Origin: Gammaproteobacteria bacterium
GTDB taxonomy: Bacteria > Pseudomonadota > Gammaproteobacteria > Pseudomonadales > Pseudohongiellaceae
Assembly: GCA_009844085.1 (NCBI GenBank)
Contig: VYCF01000024.1
Span: 1 to 64,000 of the forward strand
Direction: 5' to 3'
Length of the DNA: 64,000 nt
The notes under the pieces are model-generated. The model saw only the letters and a program-made list of their open reading frames with translations, ran no database searches and was not told where the DNA came from. This document shows positions 15,149-23,697 of the stretch, piece after piece. Each line of letters starts with the position of its first letter. The stretch's first letter is position 1. The position numbers were made by a program, and so were the translations under genes.

Positions 15149-16738
15149 TCAAGGCATGGTGAACGAAACGGGCGCCGCCGGACCGAGCGGAAGACCAAGG
15201 GACACCCATAGAATCGTCAGAGCCAATCCCGCGAGCAGCAGGAATACCGAATACGGCAACATCGTCGCCACCAGGCTGCCGAGGCCGAATTCCTTCTGCC
15301 AGCGCTGGGCGAAGACCAGCACCAGCGGGAAGTAGGGCATCAGCGGCGTGATGATATTGGTGGCGCTGTCGCCGACGCGATACGCCGCGGTGCTCATTTC
15401 GGGGGAAATGCCCACCAGCATCAGCATCGGAACGAGTACGGGCGCGAGCAGAGCCCACTTGGCGCTCGCCGAGCCGATGAACAGGTTGAGCACGGCGCCG
15501 AAGAGGATGATCGAGGCCATCAGCAGCGTGTCGGGCATGTTCGAGCTTTCCAGCACCGCCGCGCCGTGAATCGCGAAGATCAGGCCAAGGTTCGACCAGT
15601 TGAACATCGCGACGAAATGCGCCGCGGCGAAAGAGAGCACGAGGTAGTAGGCCATGTCGCTCATGGCGCCTTGCATCATGGCGATCAGGTCGCGATGGTT
15701 CTTGACGGTTCCCGCCGCCGCGCCGTAGGCCCAGCCCGCCGCCAGGAAGATGACGAAAAAGCCGGCGACGAGGGACTGGAAGAGAGGGTTCAGGCGGGCT
15801 TCAGGGGGTGCGGACTCGTCGATCAGCGGCGTACCGGGGCCGATGCAGAGAAACACCCAGAGTGCGACAACGCCGAGAATGGCCCAGCCGGCGCGTTTCA
15901 GTCCCGCGCGTTCGGTGTCGCTGATGCCGGTATCCGGATCCTTGATGATGCCCGCGCTGCTGCTTTCCACGGAACCGTCGCTCGATTGCGCGAGGGGCAC
16001 AAGCCGCGGCTCGATGACGCGGTCGGTGATGTACCAGATGACCGGCAGGAACACCAGGGTCATGGCGACGATGAAGAAGGCGTTGCCGGCGATATTGGCG
16101 TCCCAGGTCGGCAGGATCGTTTCGGCGGCGGCTTCGGTGATGCCGAACAACAGGGCGTCGAGTTGCCCCGGCAGCAGATTGGCGGAAAAGCCGCCGGAAA
16201 CGCCGGCGAATGCGGCGGCGATGCCGGCGATGGGGTGTCTGCCCGCGGCGGCGAATATCACCCCCGCAAGCGGAATCAGCACGACATAGGCGGCGTCCGC
16301 GGCGAGATTGCCGAGCATGCCGACGAGAGCCACCGCGGGAGTGAGCAGCAACTTGGGTACGTTGCTCACCGCCGCGCTCATGGCCGAGCCGAGCAGGCCC
16401 GAGCGTTCGGCGACGCCGGCGCCGAGCATGACGATCAGCACGTAACCCAGCGGATGGAAGCTGGTGAAGGTCACGGGCATTTCCACCAGCAGGCGCCTGA
16501 TGTTGTTTGCCGACAGCAGGCTTTCGGCCTGGATCACAACGGCGTTGCCGGCCGCGTCGACCTGGGTCGGATGCAAGGCAAAGGTGCCCATGGCGGCGGC
16601 GATCACGCTGATGGCGATGACGGCCAGGATGCAATACAGGAAGATGACGACCGGGTCGGGCAGGCGATTGCCGCCGCGTTCGATCCAGCCGAGAATGCCG
16701 CCGGTCCTGTTGTTATCGGTGATGGAATCAGTCGTCAT
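15149..16738 (-). CDS. AbgT-family transporter
   Basis: A 529-residue inner-membrane protein of the AbgT family (p-aminobenzoyl-glutamate importers and antimetabolite exporters). The N-terminal GWIERGGNRLPDP and C-terminal GLPLGPAAP are family signatures, with about 11–12 hydrophobic helices between. Substrate cannot be read from sequence; some homologues import aminobenzoyl-glutamate, others expel sulfonamides. ATG 16738 is preceded by AAAGGAGCG. It lies 27 bases after the epoxide hydrolase and 42 bases before the TPR gene, on the same strand, so cotranscription is likely. Its 3' end contains GGGTGTCCC, but the encoded WVSLG fits the family. Confidence 0.9.
   Translation of the reverse strand: MTTDSITDNNRTGGILGWIERGGNRLPDPVVIFLYCILAVIAISVIAAAMGTFALHPTQVDAAGNAVVIQAESLLSANNIRRLLVEMPVTFTSFHPLGYVLIVMLGAGVAERSGLLGSAMSAAVSNVPKLLLTPAVALVGMLGNLAADAAYVVLIPLAGVIFAAAGRHPIAGIAAAFAGVSGGFSANLLPGQLDALLFGITEAAAETILPTWDANIAGNAFFIVAMTLVFLPVIWYITDRVIEPRLVPLAQSSDGSVESSSAGIIKDPDTGISDTERAGLKRAGWAILGVVALWVFLCIGPGTPLIDESAPPEARLNPLFQSLVAGFFVIFLAAGWAYGAAAGTVKNHRDLIAMMQGAMSDMAYYLVLSFAAAHFVAMFNWSNLGLIFAIHGAAVLESSNMPDTLLMASIILFGAVLNLFIGSASAKWALLAPVLVPMLMLVGISPEMSTAAYRVGDSATNIITPLMPYFPLVLVFAQRWQKEFGLGSLVATMLPYSVFLLLAGLALTILWVSLGLPLGPAAPVSFTMP
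15199..15209 (-). repeat. Possible dispersed repeat copy in the transporter gene
   Basis: GGGACACCCAT with an AA purine flank. The reverse strand encodes WVSLG within a conserved helix of the AbgT protein, so the match may be a coincidence of codon choice and not an insertion. Confidence 0.4.
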
Positions 16739-16765
16739 GGTTCGCTCCTTTGGAAATCCCCGGCT

Positions 16766-18043
16766 TTAGCGCAGGAGTCGGAAGAATTCCCGCAAGTCGT
16801 TGAGATAGAGTTCGGGTTGCTCGAGCGCGGCGAAATGGCCGCCGCGCGGCATCACGGTCCAGTGGCGCAGGTCGTAGGCGGCTTCGGCCCAGGCTCGCGG
16901 CGCTATATAGATTTCCGCGGGGAAGATCGCCGCTCCGGTGGGCACATCGATGTATTCGATGGGCTTTTCCGCCGGTGTATTGCGGTTCTCGTAGTAGATC
17001 CGCGTGGACGAAGTGATCGTGCCGGTGAACCAGTAGATCGAGATGTTGGTCAGCAGATCGTCCTTGGAGAAATGATCGTCGAGATCGCCTTCAGGTCCCT
17101 GGGGCATGTCGGTCCAGCCGTGGAATTTCTCGACGATCCAGGCCGCGACGCCCGCGGGCGAGTCGGCAAGGCCGTAACCCAGGGTTTGCGGCTTGGTGCC
17201 CTGGATCGCCTGGTAACCGGTTTCGTTCTGCATGTACGCGGCGCGGGCGCCGGTCAGGGCGAGTTCTTCCGGCGTTGCCCGGTTGCGTTGTTCCTCGTCT
17301 TCCGGCGGCGCGGCGAGAATCATGTTCGAATGCAGGCCGATCAGGCGTTCCGGATAGTGATTGGCCAGGTGCCGGTTGATGATTGCGCCCCAGTCGCCGC
17401 CTGCGATGGCGTAGGATTCGTAACCGAGCCGCTCCATCAGGGCGGCCAGCATGAGCGCGATTCTTTCCGGGTTGTAGCCTCGCGCTTCGGGGATGCCGGA
17501 AAACCCGAAGCCGGGCAGCGATGGCGCGATGACATGAAAGGCGTCTTCGATTTCGCCGCCATGGGCGGCAGGGTCCACCAGCGGCGGAATGATGTCGAGA
17601 AACTCACTGATTGATCCCGGCCAGCCATGCACGATCATCAGCGGGATCGCATCCGGATTGGCCGAGCGCTGGTGGATGAAATGCATGTTCACGTCGTCGA
17701 TTTCGGTCGTGAACTGGTCGAAGGCGTTGATCCGCGCCTCTTGCGCGCGCCAGTCGAATTCATTCATCCAGTACGTCAGCAACTCTTCCAGGTAGCCGCG
17801 TTCGGTGCCGTATTCCCAGGAAGTGCCGGGAATCTGGTCGGGCAGGCGCGTATTGGCAAGACGATTCCGCAAATCATCGAGTTCGGCCTGTGGGACACCC
17901 ACTTGAAAAGGAACAATCAGCATTTCATTCACCTCGTTCGCAGCCTGGGGCGCCGCCTGGCCGGAAACCAGTGCAAGAAAAGCGGAAACGGCCAGCAGGT
18001 GGGCCATGCGTTTCATAAGTTCAAAACGACGTTCGAAATTCAT
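16766..18043 (-). CDS. Epoxide hydrolase (EHN + alpha/beta hydrolase), exported
   Basis: A 425-residue alpha/beta hydrolase of the microsomal/juvenile-hormone epoxide hydrolase type. An N-terminal signal (MKRMAHLLAVSAFLALVSG) is followed by the EHN lid domain (VPFQVGVPQAELDDLRNRLA) and the catalytic core: oxyanion HGWPGS, nucleophile Asp in GGDWGAI and a late His in GGHFAALEQPE. It opens epoxides to diols; the natural substrate is unknown. The ATG at 18043 overlaps the aminotransferase stop (TAATG) and has GGAGAG upstream, so coupling is likely; the signal peptide itself starts at M10 (18016). Member of a probable four-gene operon. Confidence 0.88.
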   Translation of the reverse strand: MNFERRFELMKRMAHLLAVSAFLALVSGQAAPQAANEVNEMLIVPFQVGVPQAELDDLRNRLANTRLPDQIPGTSWEYGTERGYLEELLTYWMNEFDWRAQEARINAFDQFTTEIDDVNMHFIHQRSANPDAIPLMIVHGWPGSISEFLDIIPPLVDPAAHGGEIEDAFHVIAPSLPGFGFSGIPEARGYNPERIALMLAALMERLGYESYAIAGGDWGAIINRHLANHYPERLIGLHSNMILAAPPEDEEQRNRATPEELALTGARAAYMQNETGYQAIQGTKPQTLGYGLADSPAGVAAWIVEKFHGWTDMPQGPEGDLDDHFSKDDLLTNISIYWFTGTITSSTRIYYENRNTPAEKPIEYIDVPTGAAIFPAEIYIAPRAWAEAAYDLRHWTVMPRGGHFAALEQPELYLNDLREFFRLLR

Positions 18044-19245
18044 TACTTGCTCTCCATCTTTTTCAAGGCGGTGGCTATCAGTTGCACAGCCTGATCGATT
18101 TCGTCATGGCTCACGTTCAGCGGCGGCAGCAGGCGGACGCTGTTGTTTCCGCCTTTGACCACAAGCAGCCCTTCTTCGCGCAATTGCGCGATTAAACGGC
18201 CCGCATCGACATTCAGAAAGACGCCGATCATCAGGCCGATCCCGGAAACTTCGGCGATGATGCCGGGGTTGGCGGCCTGCAGGTCGCGCAGCGATTGCAT
18301 GAACCGGGCGCCATTGGCGCGCACCTGTTCGAGAAAATCCGGGCTGCTGATTTCGTCCACCACGGCATTCGCAACCGACATCGCCAGCGGATTGCCGCCG
18401 AAAGTGCTGCCATGGCTGCCCACGCTCATGGGAGCCGCGACCGCTTCGCGGGCCAGGCAGGCGCCGACGGGGAAGCCGCCGCCGAGACCTTTGGCGGATG
18501 CGAGGATGTCGGGTTCCGCGCCAAGTTGCTGATGGGCGTAGAAAGTGCCCGTGCGGCCGACCCCGCATTGCACTTCATCGAACATCAGCAAGATTTTGTT
18601 TTCGTCGCATAACTGCCTGACTTGTTTCAGATAGTTTGGATCGACAGGGCGGATGCCGCCTTCGCCCTGCACGGGCTCGAGAATCACGCCGGCGGTTTCA
18701 TCGGTGATTGCTGCCGCCAGGGCGTCGATGTTGCCGAACTCGGCCTGGTCGAAGCCTGCGTCGCCGGCGAGGAAGCCTTCGCAATGGGTGCTGTTGGCTG
18801 CGGCGGCGATCGTAGCCAAGGTGCGGCCATGGAAGGAATCACTGAGCCCGATGATGCGCTTGCGATGGGTGTCCCCTCCGGGGGCCTTGCGATGGGTGTC
18901 CCCTTTGGAGTAGTGGTAGCGGCGCATCATTTTGAAGCCGCATTCGACGGCTTCGGCGCCGGAATTGCAGAAAAACGCCCGGTCCGCGAAACACAGCCCG
19001 GTCAGTTTTTCCGCCAGCTGCTCGGAGGCGGGAATGCGGAACAGGTTGGAAGTGTGCCAGAGCGCGCCGGCCTGGGACGTCAGCGCCTCGACCAGGCGCG
19101 GATGGCAATGGCCGAGGCTGTTGACGGCGATTCCCTGGGCGAAATCGAGATATTTCCTGCCGGCTTCGCACCAGACGTATGAACCGGCGCCATGCGACAA
19201 CGCCAGGTCGCGTACGCCGTAGTTTTCAAGCAGGGCGGAACTCAT
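18043..19245 (-). CDS. argD: Class III aminotransferase, ArgD-like
   Basis: A 400-residue PLP enzyme closest in motifs to acetylornithine/succinylornithine aminotransferase. Visible features: FAQGIAVNSLGHCHP at the start, FFCNSGAEAVECGFK, FDEVQCGVGRTG and the PLP lysine in ASAKGLGGGFPVG. Residues 115–127 hold two GDTH units nine residues apart, encoded by two copies of the dispersed repeat; homologues lack this stretch before RIIGLSDSFHGRT. Its place at the head of an operon with an epoxide hydrolase and AbgT transporter, not with arginine genes, leaves open a paralogue acting on another amine. ATG 19245 is upstream of a clear N-terminal family start. Confidence 0.8.
   Translation of the reverse strand: MSSALLENYGVRDLALSHGAGSYVWCEAGRKYLDFAQGIAVNSLGHCHPRLVEALTSQAGALWHTSNLFRIPASEQLAEKLTGLCFADRAFFCNSGAEAVECGFKMMRRYHYSKGDTHRKAPGGDTHRKRIIGLSDSFHGRTLATIAAAANSTHCEGFLAGDAGFDQAEFGNIDALAAAITDETAGVILEPVQGEGGIRPVDPNYLKQVRQLCDENKILLMFDEVQCGVGRTGTFYAHQQLGAEPDILASAKGLGGGFPVGACLAREAVAAPMSVGSHGSTFGGNPLAMSVANAVVDEISSPDFLEQVRANGARFMQSLRDLQAANPGIIAEVSGIGLMIGVFLNVDAGRLIAQLREEGLLVVKGGNNSVRLLPPLNVSHDEIDQAVQLIATALKKMESK
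18865..18902 (+). repeat. Dispersed repeat, two in-frame copies inside argD-like gene
   Basis: ATGGGTGTCCC at 18865–18875 and 18892–18902, 27 bases apart within a short tandem unit that also repeats CTTGCG in front. Both are followed by CT-rich bases (B-type flank). In the gene they encode two GDTHRK units. Confidence 0.88.
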
Positions 19246-19320
19246 GGAATGCCTGGGAAGTCCAAATGAGACAGTTCAACGAGTGCGCTATCATGCGCTA
19301 TCGCACAATTTGATTCAATT

Positions 19321-19896
19321 ATGAACAAGTTCGACCCCTCCCATTTCGTCAACGGCAACCGCATCTGCGAACCGATGCCCGAGGGGCTTGAAAGGGCAGT
19401 CTTCGGTCTCGGCTGCTTCTGGGGCGCGGAACGCATGTTCTGGCAATTGCCGGGCGTTTACAGTACCGCGGTCGGCTATGCCGGAGGCGTTTCAGCCAAC
19501 CCGAGCTACGAAGAGGTCTGCGGCGGCATGACCGGCCATGTCGAAGTGGTGCTGGTCTGGTTCGATCCTGCGCAGATCAGCTATGAACAACTGCTCGCCG
19601 AGTTCTGGGAAAACCACGACCCGACCCAAGGCATGCGCCAGGGCAATGATCGAGGCACGCAATATCGTTCGGCGATATATACCGTATCCAGCGGGCAGGA
19701 CAAGGCCGCCAGGGCCAGCCTGGAACGTTGCGGGGAATTGCTCAGGCAACGCGGCTTTCCGGAAATTACCACGGAAATCAAGACACTGGAGCAGTTTTAT
19801 TACGCCGAGGATTACCACCAGCAATATCTGGCGAAGAATCCTTTCGGCTATTGCAGCCTCGCCGGAACCGGAATCTGCATGCGGCCGGAAGCCTAG
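19321..19896 (+). CDS. msrA: Peptide methionine sulfoxide reductase A
   Basis: A 191-residue MsrA. The active-site motif GCFWGAE has catalytic Cys32, and GYAGG, GHVEVV and HDPT motifs follow. It reduces the S form of methionine sulfoxide in proteins, using thioredoxin (trxB is in the same window). A late cysteine in GYCSLAG and one in ICMRPEA could serve as resolving residues. It ends in a CTAG shared with the stop of the convergent patatin gene. Divergent from the argD-like gene, with 75 bases between starts. Confidence 0.95.
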   Translation: MNKFDPSHFVNGNRICEPMPEGLERAVFGLGCFWGAERMFWQLPGVYSTAVGYAGGVSANPSYEEVCGGMTGHVEVVLVWFDPAQISYEQLLAEFWENHDPTQGMRQGNDRGTQYRSAIYTVSSGQDKAARASLERCGELLRQRGFPEITTEIKTLEQFYYAEDYHQQYLAKNPFGYCSLAGTGICMRPEA

Positions 19897-21029
19897 CCTT
19901 TCAGAAAATCGCGGATCTCGTCTTCCTTGGCCATGGCGTCGTGGAAGCCGAGGTCTGCTAGCCGATTGCAATAGCCTTGCTCGAACAGGATCAGGCTGAG
20001 CATGGTGCTTGAGCTGTCAGGATTGATGTAACGCGCCATGCCCTTTGGTAATTCGTCGTAATAGTCGACGGCGAGCTGGTTGACGCGTTCGCTGGGTGAG
20101 ATTTCCAGGAACTCGATCGGTTCGCTTCCGTCTCCTGAGGTCCGGCCCGGACCGCCCTTGCGGCTTCTTGCCATCCGGTTCATGCGCTTAAGCACTTCGA
20201 GGTCGTTTTCCAGCGTGTCGACGAAGGCGCCGTTCATGATGTGACCGAGCACCTGGTAGCTCGACGGCTCCTCGGTCAGGCTTTCGTCGCCGCCGGCCTT
20301 GCTGCGATTGCCGCTGACGCCGATCACGAACAACCGCCGCGCGCCGAGCCGCAAGGCCGGGCTGGCCGGTGACACTTGTCGCACGGCGCCGTCGCAATAG
20401 TATTGGCCCTCGATCGAAACCGCCGGGAACAGCAGAGGAATTGCGCAGGACGCCATCAGGTGTTTTATGCCGAGCTTGCAGCGCCGGCCGATGCGATGGG
20501 GCCCGGTCCAGTCCTCCGTTCCCTTCACTGCCTGGTAGAAGGAAACCGATGTCCCGGTGCCGTAGGCGGATGCGGTGATGACAAGAGCGTCGAGCATGCC
20601 GCGGTCGATATTGCGCTGGATCTTGTCGAGGTCGAATTTGCGTTTCAGCAATTTGCGCAGCGGCTTGTTGTCGAGAAAGGCCGAGGCTCGCGAAGCGCCG
20701 CCGCCCGCGACGATCGAGAACATCAGGTTGGACACGCTGACGAACAGGTTGCCCGTCATCGGCTCGTAGACTGTGTCGCTGCGGATATTGCCCCAGATTT
20801 CCGAAAGCGAATTGACGCCGTTTTGCAGGCATTCGGCCTCGGTGGCGAGCACGGCGGCGTTCAAGGCGCCCGACGAGGTGCCGCAGATAATATCGAAGGG
20901 GTTCGGCGCACGTTCGGGAAGCAATCTGGCCAGCGCCCGAAGCACGCCGACCTGGTAAGCCGCCCGGGCGCCGCCGCCGGAGAGAATCAAACCAGTCGGC
21001 AATTTGCCGCTAGCCGCCAAAAAACTCAT
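19893..21029 (-). CDS. Patatin-like phospholipase
   Basis: A 378-residue patatin-fold hydrolase. It has the oxyanion loop GGGARAAYQ (residues 18–26), the nucleophile Ser52 in GTSSG and the catalytic Asp in the late DGAVRQ. Bacterial members release fatty acids from phospholipids. No signal peptide. I chose ATG 21029 over a GTG at 21065 because the longer form begins within a dispersed repeat copy and adds residues before the conserved start. The final TAG overlaps the msrA stop (CTAG). Two repeat copies lie upstream in the region shared with the 5'-nucleotidase gene. Confidence 0.88.
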   Translation of the reverse strand: MSFLAASGKLPTGLILSGGGARAAYQVGVLRALARLLPERAPNPFDIICGTSSGALNAAVLATEAECLQNGVNSLSEIWGNIRSDTVYEPMTGNLFVSVSNLMFSIVAGGGASRASAFLDNKPLRKLLKRKFDLDKIQRNIDRGMLDALVITASAYGTGTSVSFYQAVKGTEDWTGPHRIGRRCKLGIKHLMASCAIPLLFPAVSIEGQYYCDGAVRQVSPASPALRLGARRLFVIGVSGNRSKAGGDESLTEEPSSYQVLGHIMNGAFVDTLENDLEVLKRMNRMARSRKGGPGRTSGDGSEPIEFLEISPSERVNQLAVDYYDELPKGMARYINPDSSSTMLSLILFEQGYCNRLADLGFHDAMAKEDEIRDFLKG

Positions 21030-21056
21030 AAATTCGGTATCCTGTATCCCAAAATC

Positions 21057-21095
21057 ATGGGACACCCATTGTCAGTAAAATCATGGGACACCCAT
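21057..21095 (-). repeat. Dispersed repeat, two copies in a divergent promoter region
   Basis: ATGGGACACCCAT at 21057–21069 and 21083–21095, 26 bases apart; read on the minus strand both continue G-A-TTTT. They lie between the patatin start (21029) and the 5'-nucleotidase start (21133), so they are in the leader or promoter of both genes. Confidence 0.9.
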
Positions 21096-21132
21096 CATCA
21101 CCGAGACAGAATTTCAGAGAGAGTCGCAGTTC

Positions 21133-22038
21133 GTGTCAAGTAAGACAGGCAAAAAAAGAGATCGGCTGGTAGTCGCGATTTCATCGCGTGCCCTGTTCGA
21201 TCTCGCGGACAGCCACCGCATTTACGAGGAAGAAGGGTTGGGGGCTTACCGGGAACACCAGATCGCCGAGGAAAACGAGCCGCTGAAGCCGGGTGTTGCT
21301 TTTAACCTCGTCAACAAATTATTGAAACTCAACGGGGTTCTCGACCATCCCGCGGTCGAGGTCATCCTACTCTCGCGAAACAGCGCCGATACCGGATTGC
21401 GCATCTTCCATTCGATCCAGCATTACAAGTTGTCGATCACCCGTGCCGCATTTTGCAGCGGCAACAGTCCTTACCGCTACATCCCGGCCTTCGGCAGCCA
21501 GTTGTTCCTCTCTCTCGACGGCGCCGACGTGCGCCAGGCGCTCGAACTCGGCGTCGCGGCCGCGACTATCGTGCCGTCGAGGCATAGTCGAAAATCGGAC
21601 GACCATCTGAAAATCGCTTTCGACGGCGACGCCGTGCTGTTTTCGGACGAATCGGAAAAGATCTACCAGGAGCAGGGGCTGGAAAGTTTTAAGCGGAATG
21701 AGAGCCGAGCCGCCAGGGAACCCCTCGAAGGCGGCCCCTTCAAGCCGTTTCTGGCCGCCTTGCAGCAGATCCAGATGGCTTTTCCCGACGGCGAGGCGCC
21801 GATCAGCACATGCCTGATCACCGCCCGTTCGGCGCCGGCTCACGAACGCGTGGTGCGCACCTTGCGCGCCTGGAACATCCGCATCGACGAATCGCTTTTT
21901 CTCGGCGGATTGCCCAAGGAATCCTTCCTGCAGGCATTCGAGGCCGACATCTATTTCGACGACCACCGCGAATATTGCGATTCGGCAAGCAATCTCGTCG
22001 CCACGGGCCACGTGCCCCACGGCGTGCTGAATCCCTGA
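21133..22038 (+). CDS. 5'-nucleotidase, NT5C1-like family
   Basis: A 301-residue protein of the cytosolic 5'-nucleotidase I-like family. Typical segments are LVVAISSRALFDL at the N-terminus, LLSRNSADTGLRIFHSI, RAAFCSGNSPYRYIPAF and IYFDDHREYCDSA near the C-terminus, where DD may bind metal. These enzymes dephosphorylate nucleoside monophosphates. GTG 21133 is the likely start, with GAGAGAG about 9 bases upstream. It is divergent from the patatin gene and converges with the TSUP transporter. Confidence 0.82.
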   Translation: MSSKTGKKRDRLVVAISSRALFDLADSHRIYEEEGLGAYREHQIAEENEPLKPGVAFNLVNKLLKLNGVLDHPAVEVILLSRNSADTGLRIFHSIQHYKLSITRAAFCSGNSPYRYIPAFGSQLFLSLDGADVRQALELGVAAATIVPSRHSRKSDDHLKIAFDGDAVLFSDESEKIYQEQGLESFKRNESRAAREPLEGGPFKPFLAALQQIQMAFPDGEAPISTCLITARSAPAHERVVRTLRAWNIRIDESLFLGGLPKESFLQAFEADIYFDDHREYCDSASNLVATGHVPHGVLNP

Positions 22039-22051
22039 CCTGTATCAGGTC

Positions 22052-22816
22052 TCAGACGAAAACGGTGTAATAGATTCCCAGGACACCCAGGATAAGGATC
22101 AGCGCCACGCGCAGGATCTGCTCGGGCAGCAGGTGACCGACGCGCGAGCCAAGTTGTATCGCCGGCAGTGAACCGATCAGCAGGCTCAGAAGCAGGATCG
22201 GATCTACGAATCCACCGCTCAGGTAGCCCAGGCCCGCAATCAGGGTCAGCGGGACCGCATGGGCGATGTCGGTACCGACGATCCGCACCGCCGACAGCCG
22301 CGAATGCAGCATGAGCAGGACCGCGGCGCCGAAAGCGCCGGCGCCGACCGAGGAAAGCGTCACGCAGACGCCGAGAAACGCGCCGGTCAGCCAGGTAAGG
22401 AAAAACGACTCGCGTTTGTGCGCTCGCGGAACTTTCGGCAGCCGGTTTTGCAAAATGAGAATCAGGCTGGTGACGATAAGCATCGCGCCCAGGCTTCGGG
22501 TCAGTAATTCCTCGAACAGGGCCGAATTCTGGAACTGCTCGTCGAGCAGCAGCACGTGCACGGCAATGGCAGCCGGGATGCTGCCGGCGGCGAGGTAGGC
22601 CACGATCGGCCAGGCGACATGATGACGCCGATGATGCGAGACGGCCCCGCCCATCTTCGTAATCCCCGCATAGAACAGATCGGTGCCGATGGCGACGGGC
22701 GCCGGATAGCCGATGATGAGCAGAAACGGCGTCATCAGCGAACCACCGCCCACGCCGGTTACCCCGATGGCGAAGCCGACAACGGCTCCCGCCAGAACCT
22801 GAATCAGAAAATCCAT
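22052..22816 (-). CDS. TSUP (TauE/SafE) family exporter
   Basis: A 254-residue membrane protein with about eight hydrophobic helices. The opening GAVVGFAIGVTGVGGGSLMTPFLL and the middle LTGAFLGVCVTLSSVGAGAFG are the paired glycine-rich motifs of the TSUP family, which move sulfite, sulfoacetate or other small organic anions. It starts one base after the cysH stop, so cotranscription with cysH is nearly certain, and export or uptake of a sulfur oxyanion linked to sulfate reduction is a fair inference. Confidence 0.88.
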   Translation of the reverse strand: MDFLIQVLAGAVVGFAIGVTGVGGGSLMTPFLLIIGYPAPVAIGTDLFYAGITKMGGAVSHHRRHHVAWPIVAYLAAGSIPAAIAVHVLLLDEQFQNSALFEELLTRSLGAMLIVTSLILILQNRLPKVPRAHKRESFFLTWLTGAFLGVCVTLSSVGAGAFGAAVLLMLHSRLSAVRIVGTDIAHAVPLTLIAGLGYLSGGFVDPILLLSLLIGSLPAIQLGSRVGHLLPEQILRVALILILGVLGIYYTVFV

Positions 22817-22817
22817 G

Positions 22818-23528
22818 TTATTTCTTGTGTAGTCCGCATTCCTTGAGGGTGGCTTCCTCCCACCACCAGCGCCCCTCGCGTTCGTGCTGGCCGGGCCCCG
22901 TGGGCCGGGTGCAAGGTTCGCAGCCGATACTGGCGAAGCCCTGATCGTGCAGGGGATTATAGGGAATCTCGAGCATTCTGATCTGATTCCATACCTCGCC
23001 CGAAGTCTGGTTCGCCAGCGGATTGATCTTGATCAGTGGGACACCCATATTCGAGAACCGCGCATCGATCTCGAATACGTCGATTTCCAGGCGGGTAGGG
23101 GACTGATCCCGGCGTATTCCGCTTATCCATGCGTCGAAGCCTTCGAGATGGCGCCGCATGGGTTCGATCTTGCGAATTTCACAGCATTCCTCGTGGCCGT
23201 CGCGATAGAAGCTGAACAGCCCCTTCTCGCTGACCAGACGCCGCAGGCGTTCGGCGTCCGGATAGAGCATGTCGACCCGCAGCCCATAGGTTTTGCGCAC
23301 GCGTTCGATGAACTCATAGGTCTTTGCGTGGAGCCGGCCGGTATCGAGCGTGAAGACCCGAACGTCCGGTCGCAATTTGCTTGCGAGATGCAACAGCAAC
23401 ACGTCTTCCGCGCCGCTGAAGGACAGTGCGCAGTTCGGCCAGGTATCAAAGGCGCAGGCGAGGATTTCCCGCGGCGAGGCATCCGCAAGACGTGCGTTCA
23501 GTTCCTTGAAATCGGCATCGGTAGACAT
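22818..23528 (-). CDS. cysH: Adenylyl-sulfate reductase (thioredoxin-dependent), 4Fe-4S type
   Basis: A 236-residue CysH. SFSGAED is the PP-loop, and C115/C116 (HEECC) with C203/C206 (GCEPC) are the four cysteines that hold a 4Fe-4S cluster, which points to adenylyl-sulfate (APS) as substrate rather than PAPS. The catalytic Cys231 lies in ECGLH near the C-terminus. It reduces activated sulfate to sulfite with thioredoxin. Residues 160–164 (NMGVP) are encoded by a dispersed repeat copy and lengthen a loop before [11 protein letters not shown] 23528 has AGGA 8 bases upstream. First gene of a pair with the TSUP exporter. Confidence 0.93.
   Translation of the reverse strand: MSTDADFKELNARLADASPREILACAFDTWPNCALSFSGAEDVLLLHLASKLRPDVRVFTLDTGRLHAKTYEFIERVRKTYGLRVDMLYPDAERLRRLVSEKGLFSFYRDGHEECCEIRKIEPMRRHLEGFDAWISGIRRDQSPTRLEIDVFEIDARFSNMGVPLIKINPLANQTSGEVWNQIRMLEIPYNPLHDQGFASIGCEPCTRPTGPGQHEREGRWWWEEATLKECGLHKK
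23038..23048 (-). repeat. Dispersed repeat copy inside cysH
   Basis: GGGACACCCAT, read in cysH as MGVP (residues 161–164). Homologues run directly into the IKINPLA motif here, so the copy looks like a small in-frame insertion. Confidence 0.6.
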
Positions 23529-23545
23529 CAAGCAATCCTTGAGAG

Positions 23546-23582
23546 GGGACACCCATCAAGCTGGCTCTGAAGGGACACCCAT
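23546..23582 (-). repeat. Dispersed repeat, two copies between cysH and thrH
   Basis: GGGACACCCAT at 23546–23556 and 23572–23582, 26 bases apart, both with purine-rich fronts (GAGAG, GAAG). They lie 18–54 bases upstream of the cysH start and about 115 bases before thrH, in the shared divergent region. The spacing equals that of the 21057/21083 pair. Confidence 0.88.
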
Positions 23583-23697
23583 GGAGCGGCGATTCTCGAT
23601 AATTTTTCCCCCAGCGTAAAGTCCCGCCCGCCGCCTTTTGAAAGCCGGGGCCAGTATCTGCTAGATTTGCGCCCATTCGCCAGGGGGAGAAGAAGTC

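Noticed and set aside
17892..17902. GGGACACCCAC inside the epoxide hydrolase gene
   Set aside because: It encodes VGVP in VPFQVGVPQAELDDL, a pattern normal for EHN domains, so chance codon use is more likely than insertion. Not counted as a repeat.
22081..22091. GGACACCCAGG near the TSUP gene end
   Set aside because: One core base differs, and it encodes GVLG in a normal membrane helix.
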